Positions 23,965-37,943 of a DNA stretch of 64,000 bases are shown here, in pieces; the stretch's first letter is position 1; the number at the start of each line of letters is the position of its first letter. The position numbers were made by a program, and so were the translations under genes. Source of the DNA: Desmodus rotundus (taxonomy: Eukaryota; Chordata; Mammalia; Chiroptera; Phyllostomidae). Under the pieces are notes generated by a model. That model saw nothing but the letters and a program-made list of their open reading frames with translations, made no database searches and had not been told where the DNA came from. The DNA lies in the NCBI RefSeq assembly GCF_022682495.2, contig NW_026527302.1, forward strand, positions 124,001 to 188,000. Reading direction: 5' to 3'.

Positions 23965-25961
23965 CTTTCTCGTCATCAACGGACGCAATGATAGTACAGC
24001 ACAATGAGAGCTATGAAATGCACTATCGTCTATGACACACTTTCCTCCTCCCGCGGCCGTCATCTACCTTTAGCCCTGGCCCTAAACCTACATGTACCAT
24101 TAACCCCAACCATACTCCTAAACCTATCATTAACCCTCACCCTAACCCTAACCCTAACCCTAATAATAAAGCTAATCCTAACCATAACCCTAATGCTAGC
24201 CCTAACCCTAACTCTATCTTTAAAGAGAAGTCGTCTCATGTATCAGAGCTGTGGGTTGTGTGCTAACCAAAACGCTACTGAAATCATTTTCCATCCGTAG
24301 TGAATGAACTGGAGCATAGCGGTAGCTGAACTTTGCGGGACAATGAGCTGCGAGTGTGGGGTTTTCGCCCCTCTAATTTTTCCTTCCAGAAATCAGAGTC
24401 CGAAAATTTCCTGCAGGTACTGACTACTATGTCTTGTGGACAAAACCTTTTCTCGAACGTAGATATGCACATGAAGCTCACAGTCCACTGACTCTATTCG
24501 ACTGAATTTCCTTCTGAGAGAACAGCAAGGAATTCATGGAAAGCTTCCAAACAACTAGGCAATCAGGATGTTTCACACAAGTGCCTTATTAGCACATTTC
24601 ATCTCCAGCGGGTAACACTAGGTCAATGGGCTCGTTTCAGTAGAGTGCGAAATGTACGGGGTGCCGATATAACCGACCGATTTAGAACGTCATTTCAATG
24701 GGCTTTCTGTATGATCACCTAGGCGATAACTTTGCTAGCCAAAGAGTTCCGGAGTCACGTTCCCCCAAACAAATGAGAGAACCCTAGTTGGCACAGGACT
24801 ATGCCAACTATGAGCTAGAGTAAGCTTGGCCACCACTGTTTTCGCCAAATTCTGCGTTCTGGGAGGAAAGCGTATCCGGTCGTTGGAAGGCCGCTAGGCC
24901 ATGCTACGTGACTTAGACTCCAAGTCTCTGAAGATCTAAGGGAATGTGAATCTCAAGTAGCCTGTGGGGCTGCCAGGGGAAGATAATACATGCGTCAAGA
25001 TTTGTTTTCTCCTCAAGATCACTCGGGAATACACCTATTTCGTCGGAAGCGGGTTTTTTTTCCAATGCCGTCTCAGTGTTGAACGTCTTCTCAATGTTCT
25101 CATTTCAGTACTAGATGTAATGGGAGAAGAAGAGTGTAGCCTAAGAAATGCGTGGAGACTATACTACGTCCCTTGGACTCCACCCGTTCGTGAAGCATTA
25201 AAGGACGAAGAAGCTAAAAGTACAGCATGGGCCTACCGGGGCATTCATTCCACTCTGAGAATACAGCAGTGAACACTTTGCGCTCCCCTGCATCATTCAG
25301 GAATTATATGAAGTCGTGCCAAAAGTGTTTTCCACCAAAGCCATCCACACCATTTGACGTGTTATCAATGTTCTCATTTCAGTAGGAGATGAAAGCAGTG
25401 GTGTCTCACCTAGGAAGTACTCTTGTCAGCATCTTGTGGAAGTACCTTGCTGCACTATGGGATCTCTGGCTCGTGTCATATCCCAAGAGCTACTGAAACG
25501 AATTCGCGTCAGCAAAGGAGGGAATGCTAGCATAGCACTTTGTGATCCTTGAAGGGGAATGAGCTTCCACAGTAGAGTTTTCTCCGAGGTACTTTTTCCA
25601 TCAGAAAAGCGTAGGCCCAGGAAGAAGAGAAGCAACAGCCTACCACCTCACTTTGACCATACAGTGTTTTCAACGTAGCAATGCGTGTGCAGCTAGCAGT
25701 GTCCTTACTCTATTCGGGTGAATTTCTCTCACACAGCCCAGGAGTGAAGGGTTTGAAAGCTGCCAAGTACACGGCAATGAACATGTTCCTGAGAAGTGGC
25801 TTTAAGCAGGAACGCAGCACTAGATCCATATGTTCATATCAGTTGAATTGGAAATGACAGACTTGCACCATATCACATAACCTCTTCAGAACGTATGATC
25901 AGCTATTTTGCTGTCTTATCATTTACCTTGCTGTGTTTGAGTGCAACGATCTACTGAATCA
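23965..25961 (+). repeat. Satellite copy 13
   Basis: Carries the same three changes as copy 12 and looks like its direct duplicate. Telomeric core 24140-24163; box 25038-25054 intact. Confidence 0.98.
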
Positions 25962-27958
25962 CTTTCTCGTCATCAACGGACGCAATGATAGTACAGCACA
26001 ATGAGAGCTATGAAATGCACTATCGTCTATGACACACTTTCCTCCTCCCGCGGCCGTCATCTACCTTTAGCCCTGGCCCTAAACCTACATGTACCATTAA
26101 CCCCAACCATACTCCTAAACCTATCATTAACCCTCACCCTAACCCTAACCCTAACCCTAATAATAAAGCTAATCCTAACCATAACCCTAATGCTAGCCCT
26201 AACCCTAACTCTATCTTTAAAGAGAAGTCGTCTCATGTATCAGAGCTGTGGGTTGTGTGCTAACCAAAACGCTACTGAAATCATTTTCCATCCGTAGTGA
26301 ATGAACTGGAGCATAGCGGTAGCTGAACTTTGCGGGACAATGAGCTGCGAGTGTGGGGTTTTCGCCCCTCTAATTTTTCCTTCCAGAAATCAGAGTCCGA
26401 AGATTTCCTGCAGGTACTGACTACTATGTCTTGTGGACAAAACCTTTTCTCGAACGTAGATATGCACATGAAGCTCACAGTCCACTGACTCTATTCGACT
26501 GAATTTCCTTCTGAGAGAACAGCAAGGAATTCATGGAAAGCTTCCAAACAACTAGGCAATCAGGATGTTTCACACAAGTGCCTTATTAGCACATTTCATC
26601 TCCAGCGGGTAACACTAGGTCAATGGGCTCGTTTCAGTAGAGTGCGAAATGTACGGGGTGCCGATATAACCGACCGATTTAGAACGTCATTTCAATGGGC
26701 TTTCTGTATGATCACCTAGGCGATAACTTTGCTAGCCAAAGAGTTCCGGAGTCACGTTCCCCCAAACAAATGAGAGAACCCTAGTTGGCACAGGACTATG
26801 CCAACTATGAGCTAGAGTAAGCTTGGCCACCACTGTTTTCGCCAAATTCTGCGTTCTGGGAGGAAAGCGTATCCGGTCGTTGGAAGGCCGCTAGGCCATG
26901 CTACGTGACTTAGACTCCAAGTCTCTGAAGATCTAAGGGAATGTGAATCTCAAGTAGCCTGTGGGGCTGCCAGGGGAAGATAATACATGCGTCAAGATTT
27001 GTTTTCTCCTCAAGATCACTCGGGAATACACCTATTTCTTCGGAAGCGGGTTTTTTTTCCAATGCCGTCTCAGTGTTGAACGTCTTCTCAATGTTCTCAT
27101 TTCAGTACTAGATGTAATGGGAGAAGAAGAGTGTAGCCTAAGAAATGCGTGGAGACTATACTACGTCCCTTGGACTCCACCCGTTCGTGAAGCATTAAAG
27201 GACGAAGAAGCTAAAAGTACAGCATGGGCCTACCGGGGCATTCATTCCACTCTGAGAATACAGCAGTGAACACTTTGCGCTCCCCTGCATCATTCAGGAA
27301 TTATATGAAGTCGTGCCAAAAGTGTTTTCCACCAAAGCCATCCACACCATTTGACGTGTTATCAATGTTCTCATTTCAGTAGGAGATGAAAGCAGTGGTG
27401 TCTCACCTAGGAAGTACTCTTGTCAGCATCTTGTGGAAGTACCTTGCTGCACTATGGGATCTCTGGCTCGTGTCATATCCCAAGAGCTACTGAAATGAAT
27501 TCGCGTCAGCAAAGGAGGGAATGCTAGCATAGCACTTTGTGATCCTTGAAGGGGAATGAGCTTCCACAGTAGAGTTTTCTCCGAGGTACTTTTTCCATCA
27601 GAAAAGCGTAGGCCCAGGAAGAAGAGAAGCAACACCCTACCACCTCACTTTGACCATACAGTGTTTTCAACGTAGCAATGCGTGTGCAGCTAGCAGTGTC
27701 CTTACTCTATTCGGGTGAATTTCTCTCACACAGCCCAGGAGTGAAGGGTTTGAAAGCTGCCAAGTACACGGCAATGAACATGTTCCTGAGAAGTGGCTTT
27801 AAGCAGGAACGCAGCACTAGATCCATATGTTCATATCAGTTGAATTGGAAATGACAGACTTGCACCATATCACATAACCTCTTCAGAACGTATGATCAGC
27901 TATTTTGCTGTCTTATCATTTACCTTGCTGTGTTTGAGTGCAACGATCTACTGAATCA
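25962..27958 (+). repeat. Satellite copy 14 (CENP-B-box-like site broken)
   Basis: Difference: G1078T at 27039, private. It turns the essential TTCG of the box (27035-27051) into TTCT. Telomeric core 26137-26160. Confidence 0.98.
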
Positions 27959-29955
27959 CTTTCTCGTCATCAACGGACGCAATGATAGTACAGCACAATG
28001 AGAGCTATGAAATGCACTATCGTCTATGACACACTTTCCTCCTCCCGCGGCCGTCATCTACCTTTAGCCCTGGCCCTAAACCTACATGTACCATTAACCC
28101 CAACCATACTCCTAAACCTATCATTAACCCTCACCCTAACCCTAACCCTAACCCTAATAATAAAGCTAATCCTAACCATAACCCTAATGCTAGCCCTAAC
28201 CCTAACTCTATCTTTAAAGAGAAGTCGTCTCATGTATCAGAGCTGTGGGTTGTGTGCTAACCAAAACGCTACTGAAATCATTTTCCATCCGTAGTGAATG
28301 AACTGGAGCATAGCGGTAGCTGAACTTTGCGGGACAATGAGCTGCGAGTGTGGGGTTTTCGCCCCTCTAATTTTTCCTTCCAGAAATCAGAGTCCGAAGA
28401 TTTCCTGCAGGTACTGACTACTATGTCTTGTGGACAAAACCTTTTCTCGAACGTAGATATGCACATGAAGCTCACAGTCCACTGACTCTATTCGACTGAA
28501 TTTCCTTCTGAGAGAACAGCAAGGAATTCATGGAAAGCTTCCAAACAACTAGGCAATCAGGATGTTTCACACAAGTGCCTTATTAGCACATTTCATCTCC
28601 AGCGGGTAACACTAGGTCAATGGGCTCGTTTCAGTAGAGTGCGAAATGTACGGGGTGCCGATATAACCGACCGATTTAGAACGTCATTTCAATGGGCTTT
28701 CTGTATGATCACCTAGGCGATAACTTTGCTAGCCAAAGAGTTCCGGAGTCACGTTCCCCCAAACAAATGAGAGAACCCTAGTTGGCACAGGACTATGCCA
28801 ACTATGAGCTAGAGTAAGCTTGGCCACCACTGTTTTCGCCAAATTCTGCGTTCTGGGAGGAAAGCGTATCCGGTCGTTGGAAGGCCGCTAGGCCATGCTA
28901 CGTGACTTAGACTCCAAGTCTCTGAAGATCTAAGGGAATGTGAATCTCAAGTAGCCTGTGGGGCTGCCAGGGGAAGATAATACATGCGTCAAGATTTGTT
29001 TTCTCCTCAAGATCACTCGGGAATACACCTATTTCGTCGGAAGCGGGTTTTTTTTCCAATGCCGTCTCAGTGTTGAACGTCTTCTCAATGTTCTCATTTC
29101 AGTACTAGATGTAATGGGAGAAGAAGAGTGTAGCCTAAGAAATGCGTGGAGACTATACTACGTCCCTTGGACTCCACCCGTTCGTGAAGCATTAAAGGAC
29201 GAAGAAGCTAAAAGTACAGCATGGGCCTACCGGGGCATTCATTCCACTCTGAGAATACAGCAGTGAACACTTTGCGCTCCCCTGCATCATTCAGGAATTA
29301 TATGAAGTCGTGCCAAAAGTGTTTTCCACCAAAGCCATCCACACCATTTGACGTGTTATCAATGTTCTCATTTCAGTAGGAGATGAAAGCAGTGGTGTCT
29401 CACCTAGGAAGTACTCTTGTCAGCATCTTGTGGAAGTACCTTGCTGCACTATGGGATCTCTGGCTCGTGTCATATCCCAAGAGCTACTGAAATGAATTCG
29501 CGTCAGCAAAGGAGGGAATGCTAGCATAGCACTTTGTGATCCTTGAAGGGGAATGAGCTTCCACAGTAGAGTTTTCTCCGAGGTACTTTTTCCATCAGAA
29601 AAGCGTAGGCCCAGGAAGAAGAGAAGCAACACCCTACCACCTCACTTTGACCATACAGTGTTTTCAACGTAGCAATGCGTGTGCAGCTAGCAGTGTCCTT
29701 ACTCTATTCGGGTGAATTTCTCTCACACAGCCCAGGAGTGAAGGGTTTGAAAGCTGCCAAGTACACGGCAATGAACATGTTCCTGAGAAGTGGCTTTAAG
29801 CAGGAACGCAGCACTAGATCCATATGTTCATATCAGTTGAATTGGAAATGACTGACTTGCACCATATCACATAACCTCTTCAGAACGTATGATCAGCTAT
29901 TTTGCTGTCTTATCATTTACCTTGCTGTGTTTGAGTGCAACGATCTACTGAATCA
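27959..29955 (+). repeat. Satellite copy 15
   Basis: Difference: A1895T only. It is the last copy of the first-type domain. Telomeric core 28134-28157; box 29032-29048 intact. Confidence 0.98.
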
Positions 29956-31952
29956 CTTTCTCGTCATCAACGGACGCAATGATAGTACAGCACAATGAGA
30001 GCTATGAAATGCACTATCGTCTATGACACACTTTCCTCCTCCCGCGGCCGTCATCTACCTTTAGCCCTGGCCCTAAACCTACATGTACCATTAACCCCAA
30101 CCATACTCCTAAACCTATCATTAACCCTCACCCTAACCCTAACCCTAACCCTAATAATAAAGCTAATCCTAACCATAACCCTAATGCTAGCCCTAACCCT
30201 AACTCTATCTTTAAAGAGAAGTCGTCTCATGTATCAGAGCTGTGGGTTGTGTGCTAACCAAAACGCTACTGAAATCATTTTCCATCCGTAGTGAATGAAC
30301 TGGAGCATAGCGGTAGCTGAACTTTGCGGGACAATGAGCTGCGAGTGTGGGGTTTTCGCCCCTCTAATTTTTCCTTCCAGAAATCAGAGTCCGAAGATTT
30401 CCTGCAGGTACTGACTACTATGTCTTGTGGACAAAACCTTTTCTCGAACGTAGATATGCACATGAAGCTCACAGTCCACTGACTCTATTCGACTGAATTT
30501 CCTTCTGAGAGAACAGCAAGGAATTCATGGAAAGCTTCCAAACAACTAGGCAATCAGGATGTTTCACACAAGTGCCTTATTAGCACATTTCATCTCCAGC
30601 GGGTAACACTAGGTCAATGGGCTCGTTTCAGTAGAGTGCGAAATGTACGGGGTGCCGATATAACCGACCGATTTAGAACGTCATTTCAATGGGCTTTCTG
30701 TATGATCACCTAGGCGATAACTTTGCTAGCCAAAGAGTTCCGGAGTCACGTTCCCCCAAACAAATGAGAGAACCCTAGTTGGCACAGGACTATGCCAACT
30801 ATGAGCTAGAGTAAGCTTGGCCACCACTGTTTTCGCCAAATTCTGCGTTCTGGGAGGAAAGCGTATCCGGTCGTTGGAAGGCCGCTAGGCCATGCTACGT
30901 GACTTAGACTCCAAGTCTCTGAAGATCTAAGGGAATGTGAATCTCAAGTAGCCTGTGGGGCTGCCAGGGGAAGATAATACATGCGTCAAGATTTGTTTTC
31001 TCCTCAAGATCACTCGGGAATACACCTATTTCGTCGGAAGCGGGTTTTTTTTCCAATGCCGTCTCAGTGTTGAACGTCTTCTCAGTGTTCTCGTTTCAGT
31101 ACTAGATGTAATGGGAGAAGAAGAGTGTAGCCGAAGAAATGCGTGGAGACTATACTACGTCCCTTGGACTCCACCCGTTCGTGAAGCATTAAAGGACGAA
31201 GAAGCTAAAAGTACAGCATGGGCCTACCGGGGCATTCATTCCACTCTGAGAATACAGCAGTGAACACTTTGCGCTCCCCTGCATCATTCAGGAATTATAT
31301 GAAGTCGTGCCAAAAGTGTTTTCCACCAAAGCCATCCACACCATTTGACGTGTTATCAATGTTCTCATTTCAGTAGGAGATGAAAGCAGTGGTGTCTCAC
31401 CTAGGAAGTACTCTTGTCAGCATCTTGTGGAAGTACCTTGCTGCACTATGGGATCTCTGGCTCGTGTCATATCCCAAGAGCTACTGAAACGAATTCGCGT
31501 CAGCAAAGGAGGGAATGCTAGCATAGCACTTTGTGATCCTTGAAGGGGAATGAGCTTCCACAGTAGAGTTTTCTCCGAGGTACTTTTTCCATCAGAAAAG
31601 CGTAGGCCCAGGAAGAAGAGAAGCAACAGCCTACCACCTCACTTTGACCATACAGTGTTTTCAACGTAGCAATGCGTGTGCAGCTAGCAGTGCCCTTACT
31701 CTATTCGGGTGAATTTCTCTCACACAGCCCAGGAGTGAAGGGTTTGAAAGCTGCCAAGTACACGGCAATGAACATGTTCCTGAGAAGTGGCTTTAAGCAG
31801 GAACGCAGCACTAGATCCATATGTTCATATCAGTTGAATTGGAAATGACTGACTTGCACCATATCACATAACCTCTTCAGAACGTATGATCAGCTATTTT
31901 GCTGTCTTATCATTTACCTTGCTGTGTTTGAGTGCAGCGATCTACTGAATCA
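29956..31952 (+). repeat. Satellite copy 16 (first of the right-hand domain)
   Basis: The left half is first-type, then A1130G, A1138G, T1178G, T1535C, C1674G, T1738C, A1895T and A1982G. T1178G recurs in copies 22, 26 and 32. The switch of type falls between unit positions 441 and 1130. Telomeric core 30131-30154; box 31029-31045 intact. Confidence 0.98.
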
Positions 31953-33949
31953 CTTTCTCGTCATCAACGGACGCAATGATAGTACAGCACAATGAGAGCT
32001 ATGAAATGCACTATCGTCTATGACACACTTTCCTCCACCCGCGGCCGTCATCTACCTTTAGCCCTAGCCCTAAACCTACATGTACCATTAACCCCAACCA
32101 TACTCCTAAACCTATCATTAACCCTCACCCTAACCCTAACCCTAACCCTAATAATAAAGCTAATCCTAACCATAACCCTAATGCTAGCCCTAACCCTAAC
32201 TCTATCTTTAAAGAGAAGTCGTCTCATGTATCAGAGCTGTGGGTTGTGTGCTAACCAAAACGCTACTGAAATCATTTTCCATCCGTAGTGAATGAACTGG
32301 AGCATAGCGGTAGCTGAACTTTGCGGGACAATGAGCTGCGAGTGTGGGGTTTTCGCCCCTCTAATTTTTCCTTCCAGAAATCAGAGTCCGAAGATTTCCT
32401 GCAGGTACTGACTACTATGTCTTGTGGACAAAACCTTTTCTCGAACGTAGATATGCACATGAAGCTCACAGTCCACTGACTCTATTCGACTGAATTTCCT
32501 TCTGAGAGAACAGCAAGGAATTCATGGAAAGCTTCCAAACAACTAGGCAATCAGGATGTTTCACACAAGTGCCTTATTAGCACATTTCATCTCCAGCGGG
32601 TAACACTAGGTCAATGGGCTCGTTTCAGTAGAGTGCGAAATGTACGGGGTGCCGATATAACCGACCGATTTAGAACGTCATTTCAATGGGCTTTCTGTAT
32701 GATCACCTAGGCGATAACTTTGCTAGCCAAAGAGTTCCGGAGTCACGTTCCCCCAAACAAATGAGAGAACCCTAGTTGGCACAGGACTATGCCAACTATG
32801 AGCTAGAGTAAGCTTGGCCACCACTGTTTTCGCCAAATTCTGCGTTCTGGGAGGAAAGCGTATCCGGTCGTTGGAAGGCCGCTAGGCCATGCTACGTGAC
32901 TTAGACTCCAAGTCTCTGAAGATCTAAGGGAATGTGAATCTCAAGTAGCCTGTGGGGCTGCCAGGGGAAGATAATACATGCGTCAAGATTTGTTTTCTCC
33001 TCAAGATCACTCGGGAATACACCTATTTCGTCGGAAGCGGGTTTTTTTTCCAATGCCGTCTCAGTGTTGAACGTCTTCTCAATGTTCTCGTTTCAGTACT
33101 AGATGTAATGGGAGAAGAAGAGTGTAGCCTAAGAAATGCGTGGAGACTATACTACGTCCCTTGGACTCCACCCATTCGTGAAGCATTAAAGGACGAAGAA
33201 GCTAAAAGTACAGCATGGGCCTACCGGGGCATTCATTCCACTCTGAGAATACAGCAGTGAACACTTTGCGCTCCCCTGCATCATTCAGGAATTATATGAA
33301 GTCGTGCCAAAAGTGTTTTCCACCAAAGCCATCCACACCATTTGACGTGTTATCAATGTTCTCATTTCAGTAGGAGATGAAAGCAGTGGTGTCTCACCTA
33401 GGAAGTACTCTTGTCAGCATCTTGTGGAAGTACCTTGCTGCACTATGGGATCTCTGGCTCGTGTCATATCCCAAGAGCTACTGAAATGAATTCGCGTCAG
33501 CAAAGGAGGGAATGCTAGCATAGCACTTTGTGATCCTTGAAGGGGAATGAGCTTCCACAGTAGAGTTTTCTCCGAGGTACTTTTTCCATCAGAAAAGCGT
33601 AGGCCCAGCAAGAAGAGAAGCAACACCCTACCACCTCACTTTGACCATACAGTGTTTTCAACGTAGCAATGCGTGTGCAGCTAGCAGTGTCCTTACTCTA
33701 TTCGGGTGAATTTCTCTCACACAGCCCAGGAGTGAAGGGTTTGAAAGCTGCCAAGTACACGGCAATGAACATGTTCCTGAGAAGTGGCTTTAAGCAGGAA
33801 CGCAGCACTAGATCCATATGTTCATATCAGTTGAATAGGAAATGACAGACTTGCACCATATCACATAACCTCTTCAGAACGTATGATCAGCTATTTTGCT
33901 GTCTTATCATTTACCTTGCTGTGTTTGAGTGCAACGATCTACTGAATCA
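31953..33949 (+). repeat. Satellite copy 17
   Basis: Differences: T85A, G114A, A1138G, G1222A, G1657C and T1885A. The right end (1674, 1738, 1895, 1982) is first-type, so this is a first-type remnant inside the second domain. G1657C is shared with copies 30 and 31. Telomeric core 32128-32151; box 33026-33042 intact. Confidence 0.98.
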
Positions 33950-35946
33950 CTTTCTCGTCATCAACGGACGCAATGATAGTACAGCACAATGAGAGCTATG
34001 AAATGCACTATCGTCTATGACACACTTTCCTCCTCCCGCGGCCGTCATCTACCTTTAGCCCTGGCCCTAAACCTACATGTACCATTAACCCCAACCATAC
34101 TCCTAAACCTATCATTAACCCTCACCCTAACCCTAACCCTAACCCTAATAATAAAGCTAATCCTAACCATAACCCTAATGCTAGCCCTAACCCTAACTCT
34201 ATCTTTAAAGAGAAGTCGTCTCATGTATCAGAGCTGTGGGTTGTGTGCTAACCAAAACGCTACTGAAATCATTTTCCATCCGTAGTGAATGAACTGGAGC
34301 ATAGCGGTAGCTGAACTTTGCGGGACAATGAGCTGCGAGTGTGGGGTTTTCGCCCCTCTAATTTTTCCTTCCAGAAATCAGAGTCCGAAGATTTCCTGCA
34401 GGTACTGACTACTATGTCTTGTGGACAAAACCTTTTCTCGAACGTAGATATGCACATGAAGCTCACAGTCCACTGACTCTATTCGACTGAATTTCCTTCT
34501 GAGAGAACAGCAAGGAATTCATGGAAAGCTTCCAAACAACTAGGCAATCAGGATGTTTCACACAAGTGCCTTATTAGCACATTTCATCTCCAGCGGGTAA
34601 CACTAGGTCAATGGGCTCGTTTCAGTAGAGTGCGAAATGTACGGGGTGCCGATATAACCGACCGATTTAGAACGTCATTTCAATGGGCTTTCTGTATGAT
34701 CACCTAGGCGATAACTTTGCTAGCCAAAGAGTTCCGGAGTCACGTTCCCCCAAACAAATGAGAGAACCCTAGTTGGCACAGGACTATGCCAACTATGAGC
34801 TAGAGTAAGCTTGGCCACCACTGTTTTCGCCAAATTCTGCGTTCTGGGAGGAAAGCGTATCCGGTCGTTGGAAGGCCGCTAGGCCATGCTACGTGACTTA
34901 GACTCCAAGTCTCTGAAGATCTAAGGGAATGTGAATCTCAAGTAGCCTGTGGGGCTGCCAGGGGAAGATAATACATGCGTCAAGATTTGTTTTCTCCTCA
35001 AGATCACTCGGGAATACACCTATTTCGTCGGAAGCGGGTTTTTTTTCCAATGCCGTCTCAGTGTTGAACGTCTTCTCAGTGTTCTCGTTTCAGTACTAGA
35101 TGTAATGGGAGAAGAAGAGTGTAGCCTAAGAAATGCGTGGAGACTATACTACGTCCCTTGGACTCCACCCGTTCGTGAAGCATTAAAGGACGAAGAAGCT
35201 AAAAGTACAGCATGGGCCTACCGGGGCATTCATTCCACTCTGAGAATACAGCAGTGAACACTTTGCGCTCCCCTGCATCATTCAGGAATTATATGAAGTC
35301 GTGCCAAAAGTGTTTTCCACCAAAGCCATCCACACCATTTGACGTGTTATCAATGTTCTCATTTCAGTAGGAGATGAAAGCAGTGGTGTCTCACCTAGGA
35401 AGTACTCTTGTCAGCATCTTGTGGAAGTACCTTGCTGCACTATGGGATCTCTGGCTCGTGTCATATCCCAAGAGCTACTGAAACGAATTCGCGTCAGCAA
35501 AGGAGGGAATGCTAGCATAGCACTTTGTGATCCTTGAAGGGGAATGAGCTTCCACAGTAGAGTTTTCTCCGAGGTACTTTTTCCATCAGAAAAGCGTAGG
35601 CCCAGGAAGAAGAGAAGCAACAGCCTACCACCTCACTTTGACCATACAGTGTTTTCAACGTAGCAATGCGTGTGCAGCTAGCAGTGCCCTTACTCTATTC
35701 GGGTGAATTTCTCTCACACAGCCCAGGAGTGAAGGGTTTGAAAGCTGCCAAGTACACGGCAATGAACATGTTCCTGAGAAGTGGCTTTAAGCAGGAACGC
35801 AGCACTAGATCCATGTGTTCATATCAGTTGAATTGGAAATGACTGACTTGCACCATATCACATAACCTCTTCAGAACGTATGATCAGCTATTTTGCTGTC
35901 TTATCATTTACCTTGCTGTGTTTGAGTGCAGCGATCTACTGAATCA
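33950..35946 (+). repeat. Satellite copy 18
   Basis: The left half is first-type, then A1130G, A1138G, T1535C, C1674G, T1738C, A1866G (private), A1895T and A1982G. Close to copy 16 apart from T1178G and A1866G. Telomeric core 34125-34148; box 35023-35039 intact. Confidence 0.98.
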
Positions 35947-37943
35947 CTTTCTCGTCATCAACGGACGCAATGATAGTACAGCACAATGAGAGCTATGAAA
36001 TGCACTATCGTCTATGACACACTTTCCTCCACCCGCGGCCGTCATCTACCTTTAGCCCTAGCCCTAAACCTACATGTACCATTAACCCCAACCATACTCC
36101 TAAACCTATCATTAACCCTCACCCTAACCCTAACCCTAACCCTAATAATAAAGCTAATCCTAACCATAACCCTAATGCTAGCCCTAACCCTAACTCTATC
36201 TTTAAAGAGAAGTCGTCTCATGTATCAGAGCTGTGGGTTGTGTGCTAACCAAAATGCTACTGAAATCATTTTCCATCCGTAGTGAATGAACTGGAGCATA
36301 GCGGTAGCTGAACTTTGCGGGACAATGAGCTGCGAGTGTGGGGTTTTCGCCCCTCTAATTTTTCCTTCAAGAAATCTGAGTCCGAAGATTTCCTGCAGGT
36401 ACTGACTACTATGTCTTGTGGACAAAACCTTTTCTCGAACGTAGATATGCACATGAAGCTCACAGTCCACTGACTCTATTCGACTGAATTTCCTTCTGAG
36501 AGAACAGCAAGGAATTCATGGAAAGCTTCCAAACAACTAGGCAATCAGGATGTTTCACACAAGTGCCTTATTAGCACATTTCATCTCCAGCGGGTAACAC
36601 TAGGTCAATGGGCTCGTTTCAGTAGAGTGCGAAATGTACGGGGTGCCGATATAACCGACCGATTTAGAACGTCATTTCAATGGGCTTTCTGTATGATCAC
36701 CTAGGCGATAACTTTGCTAGCCAAAGAGTTCCGGAGTCACGTTCCCCCAAACAAATGAGAGAACCCTAGTTGGCACAGGACTATGCCAACTATGAGCTAG
36801 AGTAAGCTTGGCCACCACTGTTTTCGCCAAATTCTGCGTTCTGGGAGGAAAGCGTATCCGGTCGTTGGAAGGCCGCTAGGCCATGCTACGTGGCTTAGAC
36901 TCCAAGTCTCTGAAGATCTAAGGGAATGTGAATCTCAAGTAGCCTGTGGGGCTGCCAGGGGAAGATAATACATGCGTCAAGATTTGTTTTCTCCTCAAGA
37001 TCACTCGGGAATACACCTATTTCGTCGGAAGCGGGTTTTTTTTCCAATGCCGTCTCAGTGTTGAATGTCTTCTCAATGTTCTCGTTTCAGTACTAGATGT
37101 AATGGGAGAAGAAGAGTGTAGCCTAAGAAATGCGTGGAGACTATACTACGTCCCTTGGACTCCACCCGTTCGTGAAGCATTAAAGGACGAAGAAGCTAAA
37201 AGTACAGCATGGGCCTACCGGGGCATTTATTCCACTCTGAGAATACAGCAGTGAACACTTTGCGCTCCCCTGCATCATTCAGGAATTATATGAAGTCGTG
37301 CCAAAAGTGTTTTCCACCAAAGCCATCCACACCATTTGACGTGTTATCAATGTTCTCATTTCAGTAGGAGATGAAAGCAGTGGTGTCTCACCTAGGAAGT
37401 ACTCTCGTCAGCATCTTGTGGAAGTACCTTGCTGCACTATGGGATCTCTGGATCGTGTCATATCCCAAGAGCTACTGAAATGAATTCGCGTCAGCAAAGG
37501 AGGGAATGCTAGCATAGCACTTTGTGATCCTTGAAGGGGAATGAGCTTCCACAGTAGAGTTTTCTCCGAGGTACTTTTTCCATCAGAAAAGCGTAGGCCC
37601 AGGAAGAAGAGAAGCAACAGCCTACCACCTCACTTTGACCATACAGTGTTTTCAACGTAGCAATGCGTGTGCAGCTAGCAGTGCCCTTACTCTATTCGGG
37701 TGAATTTCTCTCACACAGCCCAGGAGTGAAGCGTTTGAAAGCTGCCAAGTACACGGCAATGAACATGTTCCTGAGAAGTGGCTTTAAGCAGGAACGCAGC
37801 ACTAGATCCATATGTTCATATCAGTTGAATTGGAAATGACTGACTTGCACCATATCACATAACCTCTTCAGAACGTATGATCAGCTATTTTGCTGTCTTA
37901 TCATTTACCTTGCTGTGTTTGAGTGCAGCGATCTACTGAATCA
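35947..37943 (+). repeat. Satellite copy 19
   Basis: One of the most divergent copies: T85A, G114A, C309T, C423A, A431T, A947G, C1120T, A1138G, C1282T, T1460C, C1506A, C1674G, T1738C, G1786C (private), A1895T and A1982G. The set 309/1120/1282/1460 recurs only in copies 25 and 27. Telomeric core 36122-36145; box 37020-37036 intact, unlike its relatives 25 and 27. Confidence 0.98.
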
